From positions 2,314,978 to 2,378,977 of the forward strand of contig NZ_PYYB01000001.1 of assembly GCF_003044185.1 (NCBI RefSeq): a DNA stretch of 64,000 nucleotides, given 5' to 3'. The position numbers and the translations under genes were made by a program. Numbering within the stretch: the stretch's first letter is position 1; each line of letters opens with the position of its first letter. Source of the DNA: Paraconexibacter algicola. GTDB taxonomy: Bacteria > Actinomycetota > Thermoleophilia > Solirubrobacterales > Solirubrobacteraceae. Shown here one piece after another: positions 42,213 through 50,580 of this stretch. Below the pieces are notes generated by a model. It saw only the letters and a list, made by a program, of their open reading frames with translations. It was not told the DNA's origin and did not search any database.

Positions 42213-43202
42213 CTACCCCAGGACCCGCGCGGTGCGGTCGGGCTCGCCGCGGAAGCGGGACGGCTCGCCGTCGATGCCGCACCACTTCCACACGCGCCGA
42301 CCCAGCGGCGTCATGAGACCCGTGTCGGTCGCGAGCGCGCGCATGTCGCCGAAGTAGGAGGCCATGATCTCCTGGGACTTCGGGCTCTTCCAGAACGCCT
42401 CGCGCCAGACGTCGTCGGGGATGTCGAAGCGGCGCTTCAGCTCCTTCGGCGAGGTCATGATCTCGCCCGCGAGCCACCGCATCGTGATCGGGAAGATCAC
42501 CGACAGGGCGCGGCGCTCCCAGCGCTTCACGCGCGGGATCCGCAGGCGCAGCCACTCGCCCGCGAAGGAGATGTGGCGAGCCTCCTCGGCGATGTGGATC
42601 TCCATGGTGCGGAGCACGGCCGGGGGCATGTCGATGCCCTCGCGCATGATCGCCTTCTGGTAGTGGTCGATCGGCTCCTCGCCGGCGAGGATCCCGATCA
42701 TGAGGATCATCGGGGTGTAGCCGCCCGCGACGCCGATCAGCGGGGAGGTGACGCGGAAGAGCTTGCGCATGCCCGGCACGTCGGTGCCGCTGCGGTTCAC
42801 GAGCTCCTGGAACATCTGGATGTGGTTGCACTCCTCGGTCATCTCGTGGAGGCAGTAGCGGAACTCGGGGGAGCCGTTGGGCAGCGCCATCGCGTACTGC
42901 ATCAGGCCGCGGATGAGGATGCTCTCGAAGGCGCCGCCGACCTTCATCGCGTTCATCATGCGCCAGCGGCCGATCTCGATCTGGCGGTCGAGCGGCTGGG
43001 CCTGGTACCAGGCGGTCGCGCCGAGCGGGTCGAGCGTGGGGGAGAGGACCCAGCGCGGGTCCTTCGGGTCGACCGCCATCTCGGGGGCGTCCCACTCGAT
43101 GTCCTCGTAGGGATCGAAGTGGACGTGCACCGACCCCTCGGAGAGGGTGCGCAGCATGGCCTCGTAGGCCTCGTCCTGCAGGGGCATCGTCGGGGTGCTC
43201 AC
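42213..43202 (-). CDS. AurF-like diiron oxygenase
   Basis: This 329-residue helical protein has two Glu/His iron sites: HEMTEECNHIQMFQEL and IHIAEEARHISFAGEWL, with a further Glu earlier (GAFESILIRGLMQYA). This matches the AurF/p-aminobenzoate N-oxygenase-like diiron family. It is on the same transcript as the FprB-type reductase, which could be its redox partner. The GTG at 43202 is chosen because AGGAGAAGG lies directly upstream. The substrate is unknown. Confidence 0.8.
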   Translation of the reverse strand: MSTPTMPLQDEAYEAMLRTLSEGSVHVHFDPYEDIEWDAPEMAVDPKDPRWVLSPTLDPLGATAWYQAQPLDRQIEIGRWRMMNAMKVGGAFESILIRGLMQYAMALPNGSPEFRYCLHEMTEECNHIQMFQELVNRSGTDVPGMRKLFRVTSPLIGVAGGYTPMILMIGILAGEEPIDHYQKAIMREGIDMPPAVLRTMEIHIAEEARHISFAGEWLRLRIPRVKRWERRALSVIFPITMRWLAGEIMTSPKELKRRFDIPDDVWREAFWKSPKSQEIMASYFGDMRALATDTGLMTPLGRRVWKWCGIDGEPSRFRGEPDRTARVLG

Positions 43203-43226
43203 AACCTTCTCCTCGCGTCGGTTCAA

Positions 43227-43244
43227 CCTGACCAGTCGGTAAGG
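43227..43244. promoter_or_regulatory. Operator-like palindrome upstream of the diiron/reductase operon
   Basis: CCTGACCAGTCGGTAAGG has arms CCTGACC and GGTAAGG matching at 6 of 7 positions, a typical TetR-family layout. TACAGT on the minus strand (43256-43251) is a possible -10, placing the palindrome at the transcription start. The two direct GGTACAC copies lie just upstream. Confidence 0.55.
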
Positions 43245-43290
43245 TACACAACTGTAGGTACACCAACGTTACATCGGCGTGTGCGACCCG

Positions 43291-44043
43291 TCACACGGCG
43301 GCGGTGGCCTCGATGATCCGGCGGTCCAGGTGCAGGGCCGCGGCCTCGGCGAGGTCCGTGATCGCGAGCACGTCGCTGCGGCTCCACACGCGCGGGACGT
43401 GGTCGATGACGCAGAGCGAGCCGAGCACGATGCCCTCGGAGGTCGTCAGCGGGATGCCGAGGTAGGCGATCACCCCGAGGTCGTGGATCGAGGGGTTGTC
43501 GCGCAGGTCCGGATGGCGGCGCGCATCCTCGACCACCAGTGGGGCGCGCCGGGCGACGACGTGCCGGCAGAAGCTCTGGTCCGACGGGGTCTGGCCGAGC
43601 TCGGCCCACGGGGACGGCAGGCCGATCGAGCACGCGAACACCTGCCGCTCGTGGTCGACGAGGGAGACGAGCGCCATCGGGGCGTCGAGCAGCTTCCCGG
43701 CGGTCCGCGCGAGGCGGTCGAGCGTCGCGTCCTTCTGCCCGTCCATCAGGCCGGTGTGCGCGAGGGCGGCGAGGCGCCGCGGCTCGGCGAGCACCGGGTC
43801 GGGGACGGCGGGGTCCGGCACGGGGCGGCCGTTCGCGCGCAGGGCTCCCCGGGCGACCTCCTCGAGCTCGGCCATCTCGTCCCCGTCGCCGCGGCGACCG
43901 ATCAGCACCGCCGCGCGCAGGAGCGCCGCGTCGCGGATGAACTGGGCGGCCGAGATGCCCTGCGCGGTGGCCTCGTGCTCCACGAGGTTCCACACGTCGT
44001 CGCTGAACCGGACCGTCGTCGCTCGCATCCCCATGGCGCGCAT
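43291..44043 (-). CDS. Ribbon-helix-helix plus GAF domain protein
   Basis: This 250-residue protein begins with an RHH-like DNA-binding segment (RATTVRFSDDVWNLVEHEATAQGISAAQFIRDAALLRAAVL), then a linker and a GAF domain (about residues 90-240) with LLDAPMALVSLVDHERQVFACSIGLP...SDQSFCRHVVARRAPLVVEDAR and IAYLGIPLTTSEGIVLGSLCVID. A one-protein sensor that links a small-molecule GAF pocket to DNA binding is suggested, but the pairing is unusual. It is divergent from the ECF sigma factor. Confidence 0.75.
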   Translation of the reverse strand: MRAMGMRATTVRFSDDVWNLVEHEATAQGISAAQFIRDAALLRAAVLIGRRGDGDEMAELEEVARGALRANGRPVPDPAVPDPVLAEPRRLAALAHTGLMDGQKDATLDRLARTAGKLLDAPMALVSLVDHERQVFACSIGLPSPWAELGQTPSDQSFCRHVVARRAPLVVEDARRHPDLRDNPSIHDLGVIAYLGIPLTTSEGIVLGSLCVIDHVPRVWSRSDVLAITDLAEAAALHLDRRIIEATAAV

Positions 44044-44120
44044 GCTACCCGCTCCGCGCGACCGCGGCCCGCGATGCGATTGCGGAACCGATATCGAATA
44101 GCCGCAACGCCAGTATTTGT

Positions 44121-44137
44121 GCGCCAGGATATGGCGC
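44121..44137. promoter_or_regulatory. Inverted repeat in the RHH-GAF/ECF intergenic region
   Basis: GCGCCA and TGGCGC flank GGATA. It lies in an AT-richer island (44085-44160) between the divergent RHH-GAF and ECF sigma genes, a good position for an RHH-type operator. Confidence 0.45.
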
Positions 44138-44177
44138 TGCGGGTGCGTAAGCGACACCGTTCAGGCACGATCCCGCT

Positions 44178-44759
44178 ATGCCGTTGCCCGAGGTTCCACC
44201 CCCGTCCGTCGACCACGACGTGCTGCTCGTGCGGCGGGCGCTCGACGGCGACGACGCCGCCTTCACCGCCCTTGTCACCCGACACCGCGCGCTCGTCGAG
44301 CGCGTCATTCGCCCGCTCGTCCCCCACGGCGTCTCCGACGTCGCCCAGACGACCTTCCTGAGCGCCTGGCTCGGCCTGCCGCGCTTCGACCCGGCCGCCG
44401 GGACGTTCGCCAACTGGGTCTGCGCGATCGCCCGCAACCGCGCGCTCGACGCGCTGCGCGCCGAGCGCCGTCACCGCGCGCTGCGCCCCGTCCCGCTGGA
44501 GGCCGTCCACGCGGACCTGCTCGTCGATCCCGCAGCGCGCCCGCACGCTATCGCCGAGCGGCACAGCGACGCGCGCGACCTCCGCGTCGCGCTGCGTGCG
44601 CTGGACGCCGACCAGCGCACCGTCATCGGCCTCTCCTACGTCGGTGGCCTGTCCCAGGGAGAGATCCAGCGCCACCTCGGCGTCCCACTCGGCACGGTCA
44701 AGGGGCGGACCCGCCGCGGCCTGGCGGTGCTTCGGCGCGAGCTCGCCGCGCACGCCTGA
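44178..44759 (+). CDS. ECF-type RNA polymerase sigma factor
   Basis: This 193-residue protein has region 2 (AFTALVTRHRALVERVIRPLVPH...DVAQTTFLSAWLGLPRFDPAAGTFANWVCAIARNRALDALRAERRH) and region 4 (LDADQRTVIGLSYVGGLSQGEIQRHLGVPLGTVKGRTRRGLAVLRREL). No anti-sigma factor gene is adjacent, which is unusual for ECF sigmas. It is divergent from the RHH-GAF gene and followed by SppA, whose proteolytic activity on membrane regulators is a possible link (speculation). Confidence 0.88.
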   Translation: MPLPEVPPPSVDHDVLLVRRALDGDDAAFTALVTRHRALVERVIRPLVPHGVSDVAQTTFLSAWLGLPRFDPAAGTFANWVCAIARNRALDALRAERRHRALRPVPLEAVHADLLVDPAARPHAIAERHSDARDLRVALRALDADQRTVIGLSYVGGLSQGEIQRHLGVPLGTVKGRTRRGLAVLRRELAAHA

Positions 44760-44768
44760 GCGCCCGGA

Positions 44769-44791
44769 CCGCACGGTGTGACACCGTGCGG
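44769..44791. promoter_or_regulatory. Perfect inverted repeat just before sppA
   Basis: CCGCACGGTG (44769-44778) and CACCGTGCGG (44782-44791) are exact complements with a 3-base centre. It ends two bases before the sppA ATG at 44794, so it could be an operator, a translational hairpin or a terminator of the ECF gene. Confidence 0.55.
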
Positions 44792-44793
44792 TG

Positions 44794-46506
44794 ATGGATC
44801 CCCGCTCGCTCCCGCTGCTCCGCAAGCTCCCCGGTGGCGCCCCCGCGTCCCCGCTCGTCCTCGAGGTCGACCTCACCGGCGGGGTGCTCACGGAGGCGCC
44901 GGGCGATCCCCTCACCGCGCTGCGGCAGCGCAACACCCCGAACCTCGACGCGCTGCTGGGCGGCCTGCGGGAGGCAGCGGGCGACGACGCGGTCGTCGCC
45001 GTGGTCCTGCTCGGCGGCGAGGGCCTCACCGCCGCGCAGGCCGACGAGCTCGGCGCCGGGGTCGACGCGGTCCGCGCGGCCGGCAAGGCCACCTACGCGT
45101 ACGCGAGCACCTACGGCGAGCTCGCGGCGGGCACCGTGCCGTACGCGCTGGCGGCGCGCTGCGAGCACGTCTGGCTGCAGCCCTCGGGCCAGATCGGGCT
45201 GACCGGCGTCAGCCTCGGGCTGACCCTCGTCCGCGGGGCACTGGAGAAGCTCGGCGTGGAGCCGCAGTTCGGGCAGCGCCACGAGTACAAGACCGCCGCC
45301 GACCTCTTCAGCGCGCGCGAGGTCAGCGAGCCGAGCCGCGAGATGGCCCAGCGGCTTGCAGCGTCGGTGATGGAGCGGCTGACCGGCCTGGTCGCCACCC
45401 ACCGCGGCCTCGACGCCGAGACCGTCACGGCGCTCGTGGACCGCGCGCCCCTCTCGGCGGCGGAGGCGCTCGACGCCGGCCTCGTCGACCGGCTCGGCTT
45501 CCGCGACGAGCTCGACGCGGCGCTGCGGGACGCCCACGGCGAGCACGAGCTCCGCTACCTGCACCGCTACGTCCGCGGCCGCCCGGAGCGCACGCCGGTC
45601 GAGCAGCTGCGCCGCCGCGGCGCCCGGCAGATCGCCGTCGTGCCGGTCCACGGCGCGATCGTCGACGGGCGCGGCCGGCCCGGCGGACCGGGGCCCGGGT
45701 CCGGTCCGCGCGCCGGGGCCGATGCCGTGGTCCGCGCGCTGCGCAGCGCCGGCGAGAGCGACCGCGTCGCCGCGGTGGTCCTGCACGTCGACTCGCCCGG
45801 CGGGTCCTACATCGCCTCCGACGCGATCCGTCACGCGGTGCTGCAGCTGCGTGCCGCCGGTCGGCCGGTCGTCGCGTCGATGGGCAGCGTCGCGGCCTCC
45901 GGCGGCTACTTCGCCGCGATGCCGACCGCGCGGATCTTCGCGCTGCCGACGACGATCACCGGCTCGATCGGCGTGCTGGCCGGCAAGTTCGTCGTCGGCG
46001 GCCTCGTCGAGCGGCTCGGCATCGTGCGCGAGCTCGTCGACGTCGGCGCCAACGCCTCGATGTTCGCGCCCGACACGCCGTTCACCGACGCGCAGCGCGC
46101 ACGCCTGGAGGCGTGGCTCGACGAGGTCTACGAGGACTTCACGCGCAAGGCGGCCGAGGACCGCGGAATGCCGTGGGACCAGCTCGAGCCCCTCGCCCGC
46201 GGCCGGGTCTGGACCGGCGCCGACGCACTCGAGCGCGGGCTCGTGGACGAGCTCGGCGGTCGCGGCGCGGCGATCGACCACGCCTGCGAGCTCGCCGGGG
46301 TCCGGCGCGCGGACGTCGACGTGGTCGGCTGGCCGCAGGTCCCGTTCCTGGAGCGGCTGAAGCCGGCGGAGTCCAGTCGCAGCGCGGTGTCCGCCCTCGT
46401 GCCCGGCGGGCTCGGCCTGCCGACGACCCCCGAGGACCTGCTCGCGCTCGTCGCGGGCACGCCCGCGGGCGTGCTGTCGCTGCCCGGGGACTGGCGCGTG
46501 CGCTGA
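44794..46506 (+). CDS. sppA: Signal peptide peptidase SppA, 67-kDa type
   Basis: This 570-residue protein has the duplicated S49-peptidase layout. The N-terminal half carries the catalytic Lys166 (HEYKTAADLF). The C-terminal half carries the Ser369 in MGSVAASGGYFAAMP, plus HVDSPGG and ITGSIGVLAGK. SppA cleaves leftover signal peptides in the membrane. No clear N-terminal TM or signal peptide is visible, so membrane attachment may be peripheral. Confidence 0.9.
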   Translation: MDPRSLPLLRKLPGGAPASPLVLEVDLTGGVLTEAPGDPLTALRQRNTPNLDALLGGLREAAGDDAVVAVVLLGGEGLTAAQADELGAGVDAVRAAGKATYAYASTYGELAAGTVPYALAARCEHVWLQPSGQIGLTGVSLGLTLVRGALEKLGVEPQFGQRHEYKTAADLFSAREVSEPSREMAQRLAASVMERLTGLVATHRGLDAETVTALVDRAPLSAAEALDAGLVDRLGFRDELDAALRDAHGEHELRYLHRYVRGRPERTPVEQLRRRGARQIAVVPVHGAIVDGRGRPGGPGPGSGPRAGADAVVRALRSAGESDRVAAVVLHVDSPGGSYIASDAIRHAVLQLRAAGRPVVASMGSVAASGGYFAAMPTARIFALPTTITGSIGVLAGKFVVGGLVERLGIVRELVDVGANASMFAPDTPFTDAQRARLEAWLDEVYEDFTRKAAEDRGMPWDQLEPLARGRVWTGADALERGLVDELGGRGAAIDHACELAGVRRADVDVVGWPQVPFLERLKPAESSRSAVSALVPGGLGLPTTPEDLLALVAGTPAGVLSLPGDWRVR

Positions 46507-46523
46507 CCCTCCCCGCGGCCGGG

Positions 46524-47162
46524 TCAGTCGTGGAAGCCGGCATACAGCGTGCGCCACACGAGGTCGACCATCGCGTCGAGCAGCTTGTGCACCTCGCGCG
46601 CGGACGCGCTCGGGACCATCTGGTAGAGGCCGCGCTCGTGCATCCAGGTCAGCCAGAGGGCGGTCCGCTGCGCGTCGAGCTCGGCCGGGGCGCCGCCGGC
46701 CCGCTGCTGCAGCTGGATCTGCGCCTTCAGCCCGTCGACCGCCTGGCCCACCAGCGCGAGGTGCTGCTCGCGCACGCGCGGGTCGTAGGCGGCCGCCTCC
46801 GTGATCGCGCCGAGCAGCAGCTGGTGGCGGCGGTAGGTCTCGAACAGCGGCCGGATGGCCTCGCGCAGGTCGTCCTTCGTGGCGTCGACGGGGAACTCGA
46901 ACCAGCCGGAGCCGGCCTCCGCGAGATCGCGGGTGACGTCCTGGGCCATCGCCCCGAGCAGGTCGCCCTTGTCGTCGAAGTAGACGTAGAACGTCGACCG
47001 CGAGATGTCGACCGCCTTGATCAGCCGCTCGACGCTGATGTCCGCGTAGGTCTCCCCGGCCTCCAGCAGCGGCTCGACGGCCTCGACGAAGTGGCGGGCC
47101 AGCAGCGTCCGCCGCTCGGCCCTGGGGGGCTGCTGGAGGGGGCGCGGGGAGCCGGCGGGCAT
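46524..47162 (-). CDS. TetR family regulator, tandem paralogue A
   Basis: This 212-residue regulator has HTH residues 20-65 (LLEAGETYADISVERLIKAVDISRSTFYVYFDDKGDLLGAM). It closely resembles the 212-residue neighbour at 47313 through DISVERLI-x-A-x-x-ISRSTFYVYF-D/E-DKG and the WLTWM-x-ERG C-terminal motif, so the pair is a tandem duplication. A GTG directly upstream is an alternative start. The operator-like site 47191-47208 is shared with its sister's promoter region. Confidence 0.85.
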   Translation of the reverse strand: MPAGSPRPLQQPPRAERRTLLARHFVEAVEPLLEAGETYADISVERLIKAVDISRSTFYVYFDDKGDLLGAMAQDVTRDLAEAGSGWFEFPVDATKDDLREAIRPLFETYRRHQLLLGAITEAAAYDPRVREQHLALVGQAVDGLKAQIQLQQRAGGAPAELDAQRTALWLTWMHERGLYQMVPSASAREVHKLLDAMVDLVWRTLYAGFHD

Positions 47163-47190
47163 CACGCCAGTCTACAAGTCGTCCGACCGG

Positions 47191-47208
47191 CGAACGGCGT
47201 GTCCGATC
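47191..47208. promoter_or_regulatory. Operator-like element shared by both tandem TetR genes (copy 1)
   Basis: CGAACGGCGTGTCCGATC matches copy 2 (48015-48032) as CGAAC-N3-GTGT-N-CGATC, fourteen identical bases of eighteen. It lies 29 bases upstream of TetR A. Confidence 0.55.
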
Positions 47209-47218
47209 AGCGGCCGGA

Positions 47219-47302
47219 GTCGTCGCCGACGAGCGGCGCGAGCTCGGCCTCACCGGCGACTCGGTCGCCGACCTGCCGTCGTACATGCTGCCCGGCGACT
47301 GA
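47219..47302 (+). pseudogene. Orphan 3' remnant of a coding sequence between the two TetR genes
   Basis: On the plus strand a 27-codon frame with a stop (VVADERRELGLTGDSVADLPSYMLPGD) has G or C at every third position, exactly the pattern of real genes here. It has no start codon and reads opposite to both flanking TetR genes. It looks like the tail of a lost gene left by the duplication. I do not recognise the parent. A chance frame is possible. Confidence 0.4.
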
Positions 47303-47312
47303 CGCCCCGGGG

Positions 47313-47951
47313 TCAGCTGCGGCTGGGGGCGCCCTCGTAGAGCGTGTACCAGACGATCGCGCTCTGGGCCTTGGCGAGCTTCGTGAGCTCGGCCTTCGTG
47401 GCGCCGGCGGCGAGCTGGTGGTGCCCGCGCTCGGTCATCCACGTCAGCCAGTCGGCCGTGCGCCGGGGGTCGAGATCGGGGCGGACCGACCCGGCCTTCT
47501 GGCCCTCGCGGATGTGCCGGGCGAGCTGGCTGCTGGCCAGGCCGACGATCTCGTGGAACGACGCGCGCACGTTGGGGTCGTAGGCCGCCGCGTCGACGAG
47601 GGCCTGCCACATCGAGTCGTGCGCGCGATAGACCTCCATGATCTGCCGCAGCGCCTGCTCGACGTCCTGGCGCGTCGCGTCCGGCGGCAGCTCCCACCAG
47701 GCGCTCGCGGTGTCGACGAGCTTGGCGACGACGTCCTCCGCGAGGGCGAGCAGGAGCGCGCCCTTGTCCTCGAAGTACACGTAGAAGGTGGAGCGCGAGA
47801 TGCCGGCCGCGGTGATGAGCCGCTCGACGCTGATGTCGGTGTAGAGCTCGCCGGCGTCGAGCAGCTCCTCGACGACCTCGAGGAGGCCCGCGACGACCGC
47901 GGCGCGACGGGCGCTGCGGCGTTTGGAGGGGTTGCGGGTCACGGACGGCAC
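47313..47951 (-). CDS. TetR family regulator, tandem paralogue B
   Basis: This 212-residue paralogue of the gene at 46524 has HTH LLDAGELYTDISVERLITAAGISRSTFYVYFEDKGALLLALA and C-terminal WLTWMTERG. The GTG 47951 is preferred; 47942 is possible. It is divergent from the six-gene operon beginning at 48080, and a 17-bp near-palindrome at 48014-48030 lies between them, so it probably controls that operon (inference). Confidence 0.85.
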   Translation of the reverse strand: MPSVTRNPSKRRSARRAAVVAGLLEVVEELLDAGELYTDISVERLITAAGISRSTFYVYFEDKGALLLALAEDVVAKLVDTASAWWELPPDATRQDVEQALRQIMEVYRAHDSMWQALVDAAAYDPNVRASFHEIVGLASSQLARHIREGQKAGSVRPDLDPRRTADWLTWMTERGHHQLAAGATKAELTKLAKAQSAIVWYTLYEGAPSRS

Positions 47952-48013
47952 GGTGGTCCGAGGCAGTCTACGAGGCGCGGCGTCACGGATCGAACATCCC
48001 GTTTGCACGCCAA

Positions 48014-48032
48014 TCGAACACTGTGTACGATC
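48014..48032. promoter_or_regulatory. Operator-like palindrome upstream of the six-gene operon (copy 2)
   Basis: TCGAACACTGTGTACGA (48014-48030) is a palindrome with 7 of 8 paired positions. It extends to CGATC at 48028-48032 and matches copy 1 upstream of TetR A. It sits about 50 bases before the ATG at 48080. Confidence 0.65.
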
Positions 48033-48079
48033 GGCCTGTCCGGCGCTGGTCACGGCGCGATCGCAGAGGAGGAGCCGCA

Positions 48080-49762
48080 ATGACCGAGACCGTCGACGTC
48101 ATCGTGGTGGGGGCGGGCCACAACGGCCTGATCTCCGCCGCGTACCTCGCCAAGGCCGGGCTGAAGGTCAAGGTCGTCGAGGCCTACCCGACGCCGGGGG
48201 GGATGACCTCCACGACCGAGGTCGAGGAGATGCCCGGCTACAAGGTCAACGACGCCTCGATCCAGCCGTCGCTCTTCCGGACGACCACGATCATGAAGGA
48301 CCTCCAGCTCGAGGAGCGGTACGGGCTGAAGATGAAGGTGATCGACCCGGTCCACCTGCAGCTCAACTACGACGGCTCGTCGCTGGGCCTGTGGCGCGAC
48401 GCGCAGAAGACCGCCGACGAGCTCGCGCACTGGTCCCGCAAGGACGCCCGCGAGCTGCTCGAGCTCTACCGCGTCGTGCACGCGGCGGTCGAGATCGGCG
48501 TGCCGATGATGCAGACCAACCCGGTGCGGCCGGACATCAAGCAGATCCTCAAGGCGACGAAGGCGACGCTCAAGCACCGCGGCGAGCTGCTGGCGATCGG
48601 CCGCTGGATGCGCTGCACCCAGATCGAGGCGCTCGAGGACTCCTTCGAGAGCGACCCGATCAAGGCCTGCCTGCTCATCGGGCTGCCGTTCATGTCCTAC
48701 GACTCCGACCTCTCCGGCTGGTCGATGATCTACATGGGGATCATCACCAAGTACGGGGTCGCGATGTTCGAGGGCGGCACCGGCGAGCTGCCGGCGGCGC
48801 TGATCCGGCTGATCGAGGACCACGGCGGGAGCGTGCAGTGCGGCACGCCCGTCGAGGAGCTCGTCGTGCGCGGCGGCCGCGTCGTCGGCGTGCGGACCGA
48901 CGACGGCGAGGAGCTCTACGCCCGCCGCGGGGTGCTCACCGCCTTCAGCCCGAAGAAGGTCCTGCGCGACCTGCTGCCCGCGGGCACGCTGCCCCCGGCG
49001 CTCGAGCGTCGCGTCCGGCACATCCCGACCCGCTCGCGCGGGTTCGCCGACATGAAGCTCGACGTCCTCTGCCGCGGCCGGATCCGCATGGACCGGATCG
49101 AGAAGTGGCGCGGCGACGGGCTGGACTGCCGGCTGCCCGCCAACGGCTACCACGCCTACGAGGAGGTCGTCGCCGCACAGGCCGCGTGCAAGCGCGGCGA
49201 GGTGCCCGCGCACGTGCCGGGCCTCATGCAGATCTCCACGGCGCTGCCCTCCAACCGCCACTTCGCCCCGGAGGGCCACGACGTCGCCTGGTTCTGGTCG
49301 GGCCTGACGCCCAGCGACCCCAAGGTCGGGTGGGACGCCGCCCGCGAGGAGATCGCCCGGACGGTCATCAGCCAGAGCGACCACTTCTACGAGGGGATCG
49401 AGGAGCTCGACGTCTACCACCGCGTGCGCCTCCTGCCCGACATCGAGGAGCGGCACTTCGCGCTGGACGGCAGCGTCTACCACGTCGACCCGCTGATCAC
49501 CCGTTTCGGGCCGCTGAAGCCCGCCGCCGGGTTCGCGGGCTACTCGACGCCCGTCCCCGGCCTCTTCCTCACGGGCTCGGGGACCCACCCGGTCGCCGGG
49601 ATCAGCGGGATGCCCGGCCAGAACGCGGCGCGCACGATGCTGAAGCTCTTCCGCCGCGAGGACAAGAAGGGCACCGCCGCGCACGCGGTCGAGGAGGCCC
49701 GTCACTGGGACCGCGTCGTCGAGGCCGACGAGTCCGGTGCGCTGCAGGAGTCGGTGCGCTGA
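48080..49762 (+). CDS. FAD-dependent oxidoreductase, CrtI/phytoene-desaturase-like
   Basis: This 560-residue protein opens with a dinucleotide-binding motif (VDVIVVGAGHNGLISAAYLAKAGLKVKVVEAYPTPGGMTS) of the carotenoid-desaturase/retinol-saturase superfamily and closes with GLFLTGSGTHPVAGISGMPGQNAARTML. The substrate is unknown; carotenoid, lipid or steroid oxidation are all possible. GAGGAGGAG gives a strong Shine-Dalgarno. Its stop overlaps the next ATG, starting a fully overlapping operon. Confidence 0.82.
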   Translation: MTETVDVIVVGAGHNGLISAAYLAKAGLKVKVVEAYPTPGGMTSTTEVEEMPGYKVNDASIQPSLFRTTTIMKDLQLEERYGLKMKVIDPVHLQLNYDGSSLGLWRDAQKTADELAHWSRKDARELLELYRVVHAAVEIGVPMMQTNPVRPDIKQILKATKATLKHRGELLAIGRWMRCTQIEALEDSFESDPIKACLLIGLPFMSYDSDLSGWSMIYMGIITKYGVAMFEGGTGELPAALIRLIEDHGGSVQCGTPVEELVVRGGRVVGVRTDDGEELYARRGVLTAFSPKKVLRDLLPAGTLPPALERRVRHIPTRSRGFADMKLDVLCRGRIRMDRIEKWRGDGLDCRLPANGYHAYEEVVAAQAACKRGEVPAHVPGLMQISTALPSNRHFAPEGHDVAWFWSGLTPSDPKVGWDAAREEIARTVISQSDHFYEGIEELDVYHRVRLLPDIEERHFALDGSVYHVDPLITRFGPLKPAAGFAGYSTPVPGLFLTGSGTHPVAGISGMPGQNAARTMLKLFRREDKKGTAAHAVEEARHWDRVVEADESGALQESVR

Positions 49763-50580
49763 TGGCCCCCGTCGTCAGCCCGGCGCTCGACAGCGCCGTC
49801 GACGAGACCGGCCAGCTGATCTCGGTCGTCCTGACGTTCGCGCTCGCCGCGGTCGCGGCGGTGTACGTCGCGCGCGTGGTGCGCCAGGAGCGCGCGCCGT
49901 GGCCGCTCGTCCTGCTCGCCGCCGGCACGCTCACCTGCCTGCTCGAGCCGCTCTTCGACCACCTCTACGGCCTGTGGTTCCCGACCCAGGGCCAGTGGAC
50001 GCTGTTCACCGCCTACGGGGTGAGCGAGCCGGTCTGGCTCGTCCCCGCGTACTTCGCGATCTACGGCGGCGGCGCGGTCGTCGTCATGCGCTCGCTGCGC
50101 GCCACGCCCACCCGCGCGCAGATCTGGAAGCTCTACTGGGCGTTCGTCGGCGTCGCGATGGTCGCCGAGATCGGCTACGTCCAGCTCATGGGCGTCTACG
50201 AGTACCAGGACGACCAGCCGTGGAAGGTCCTGGGCTACCCGCTGTTCCTCGGGTTCGTGAACTCGATGAGCGCGCTGATCGCGGGCATCCTCGCCTGGAG
50301 GCTCGTGCCGCTGCTGCGCACGCCCGGACAGCAGCTCGGCCTCGTCGTCCTGACGCCGCTGGCGTTCGCGACCGAGGCGTTCGGCTCCGGCGTCCTGTAC
50401 CTCGCGCTGCGTCACGGCAGCGAGGACCCGAACATGGTCCTCCTGCACGTCGCGGCGCTGACCGTCCCGCTGGGCACGGCGGCGACCGTGAAGCTCCTCA
50501 CCCTGCTGATCCCGGAGGAGGCGCCCGGCGAGGTGCCGCCGGTCGTCGTGGTCCGCGAGCGGACGCCGGCGGGGGTCTGA
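49762..50580 (+). CDS. Multi-pass membrane protein, AveC-like
   Basis: This 272-residue protein has about seven TM helices. Landmarks such as CLLEPLFDHLYGLWFP, TLFTAYGVSEPVWLVPAYFAIYGGG and GVYEYQDDQPWKVLGYP resemble the spirocyclase AveC-like family (EP..D, Y..Y.G, G.Y.Y...QP), but I hold that only moderately. Its ATG overlaps the previous stop by one base and its own stop overlaps the next start. Confidence 0.6.
   Translation: MAPVVSPALDSAVDETGQLISVVLTFALAAVAAVYVARVVRQERAPWPLVLLAAGTLTCLLEPLFDHLYGLWFPTQGQWTLFTAYGVSEPVWLVPAYFAIYGGGAVVVMRSLRATPTRAQIWKLYWAFVGVAMVAEIGYVQLMGVYEYQDDQPWKVLGYPLFLGFVNSMSALIAGILAWRLVPLLRTPGQQLGLVVLTPLAFATEAFGSGVLYLALRHGSEDPNMVLLHVAALTVPLGTAATVKLLTLLIPEEAPGEVPPVVVVRERTPAGV

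Noticed and set aside
48014-48030. Second LexA box upstream of the six-gene operon
   Set aside because: It is one base too long and lacks GTTCG in the right arm; the match to the TetR A upstream element makes a TetR operator more likely.
44778-48083. A 1101-codon open frame across sppA and the TetR genes
   Set aside because: It is an out-of-frame shadow of sppA and antisense to both TetR genes; the composition is Arg/Ala/Gly-rich without domains.
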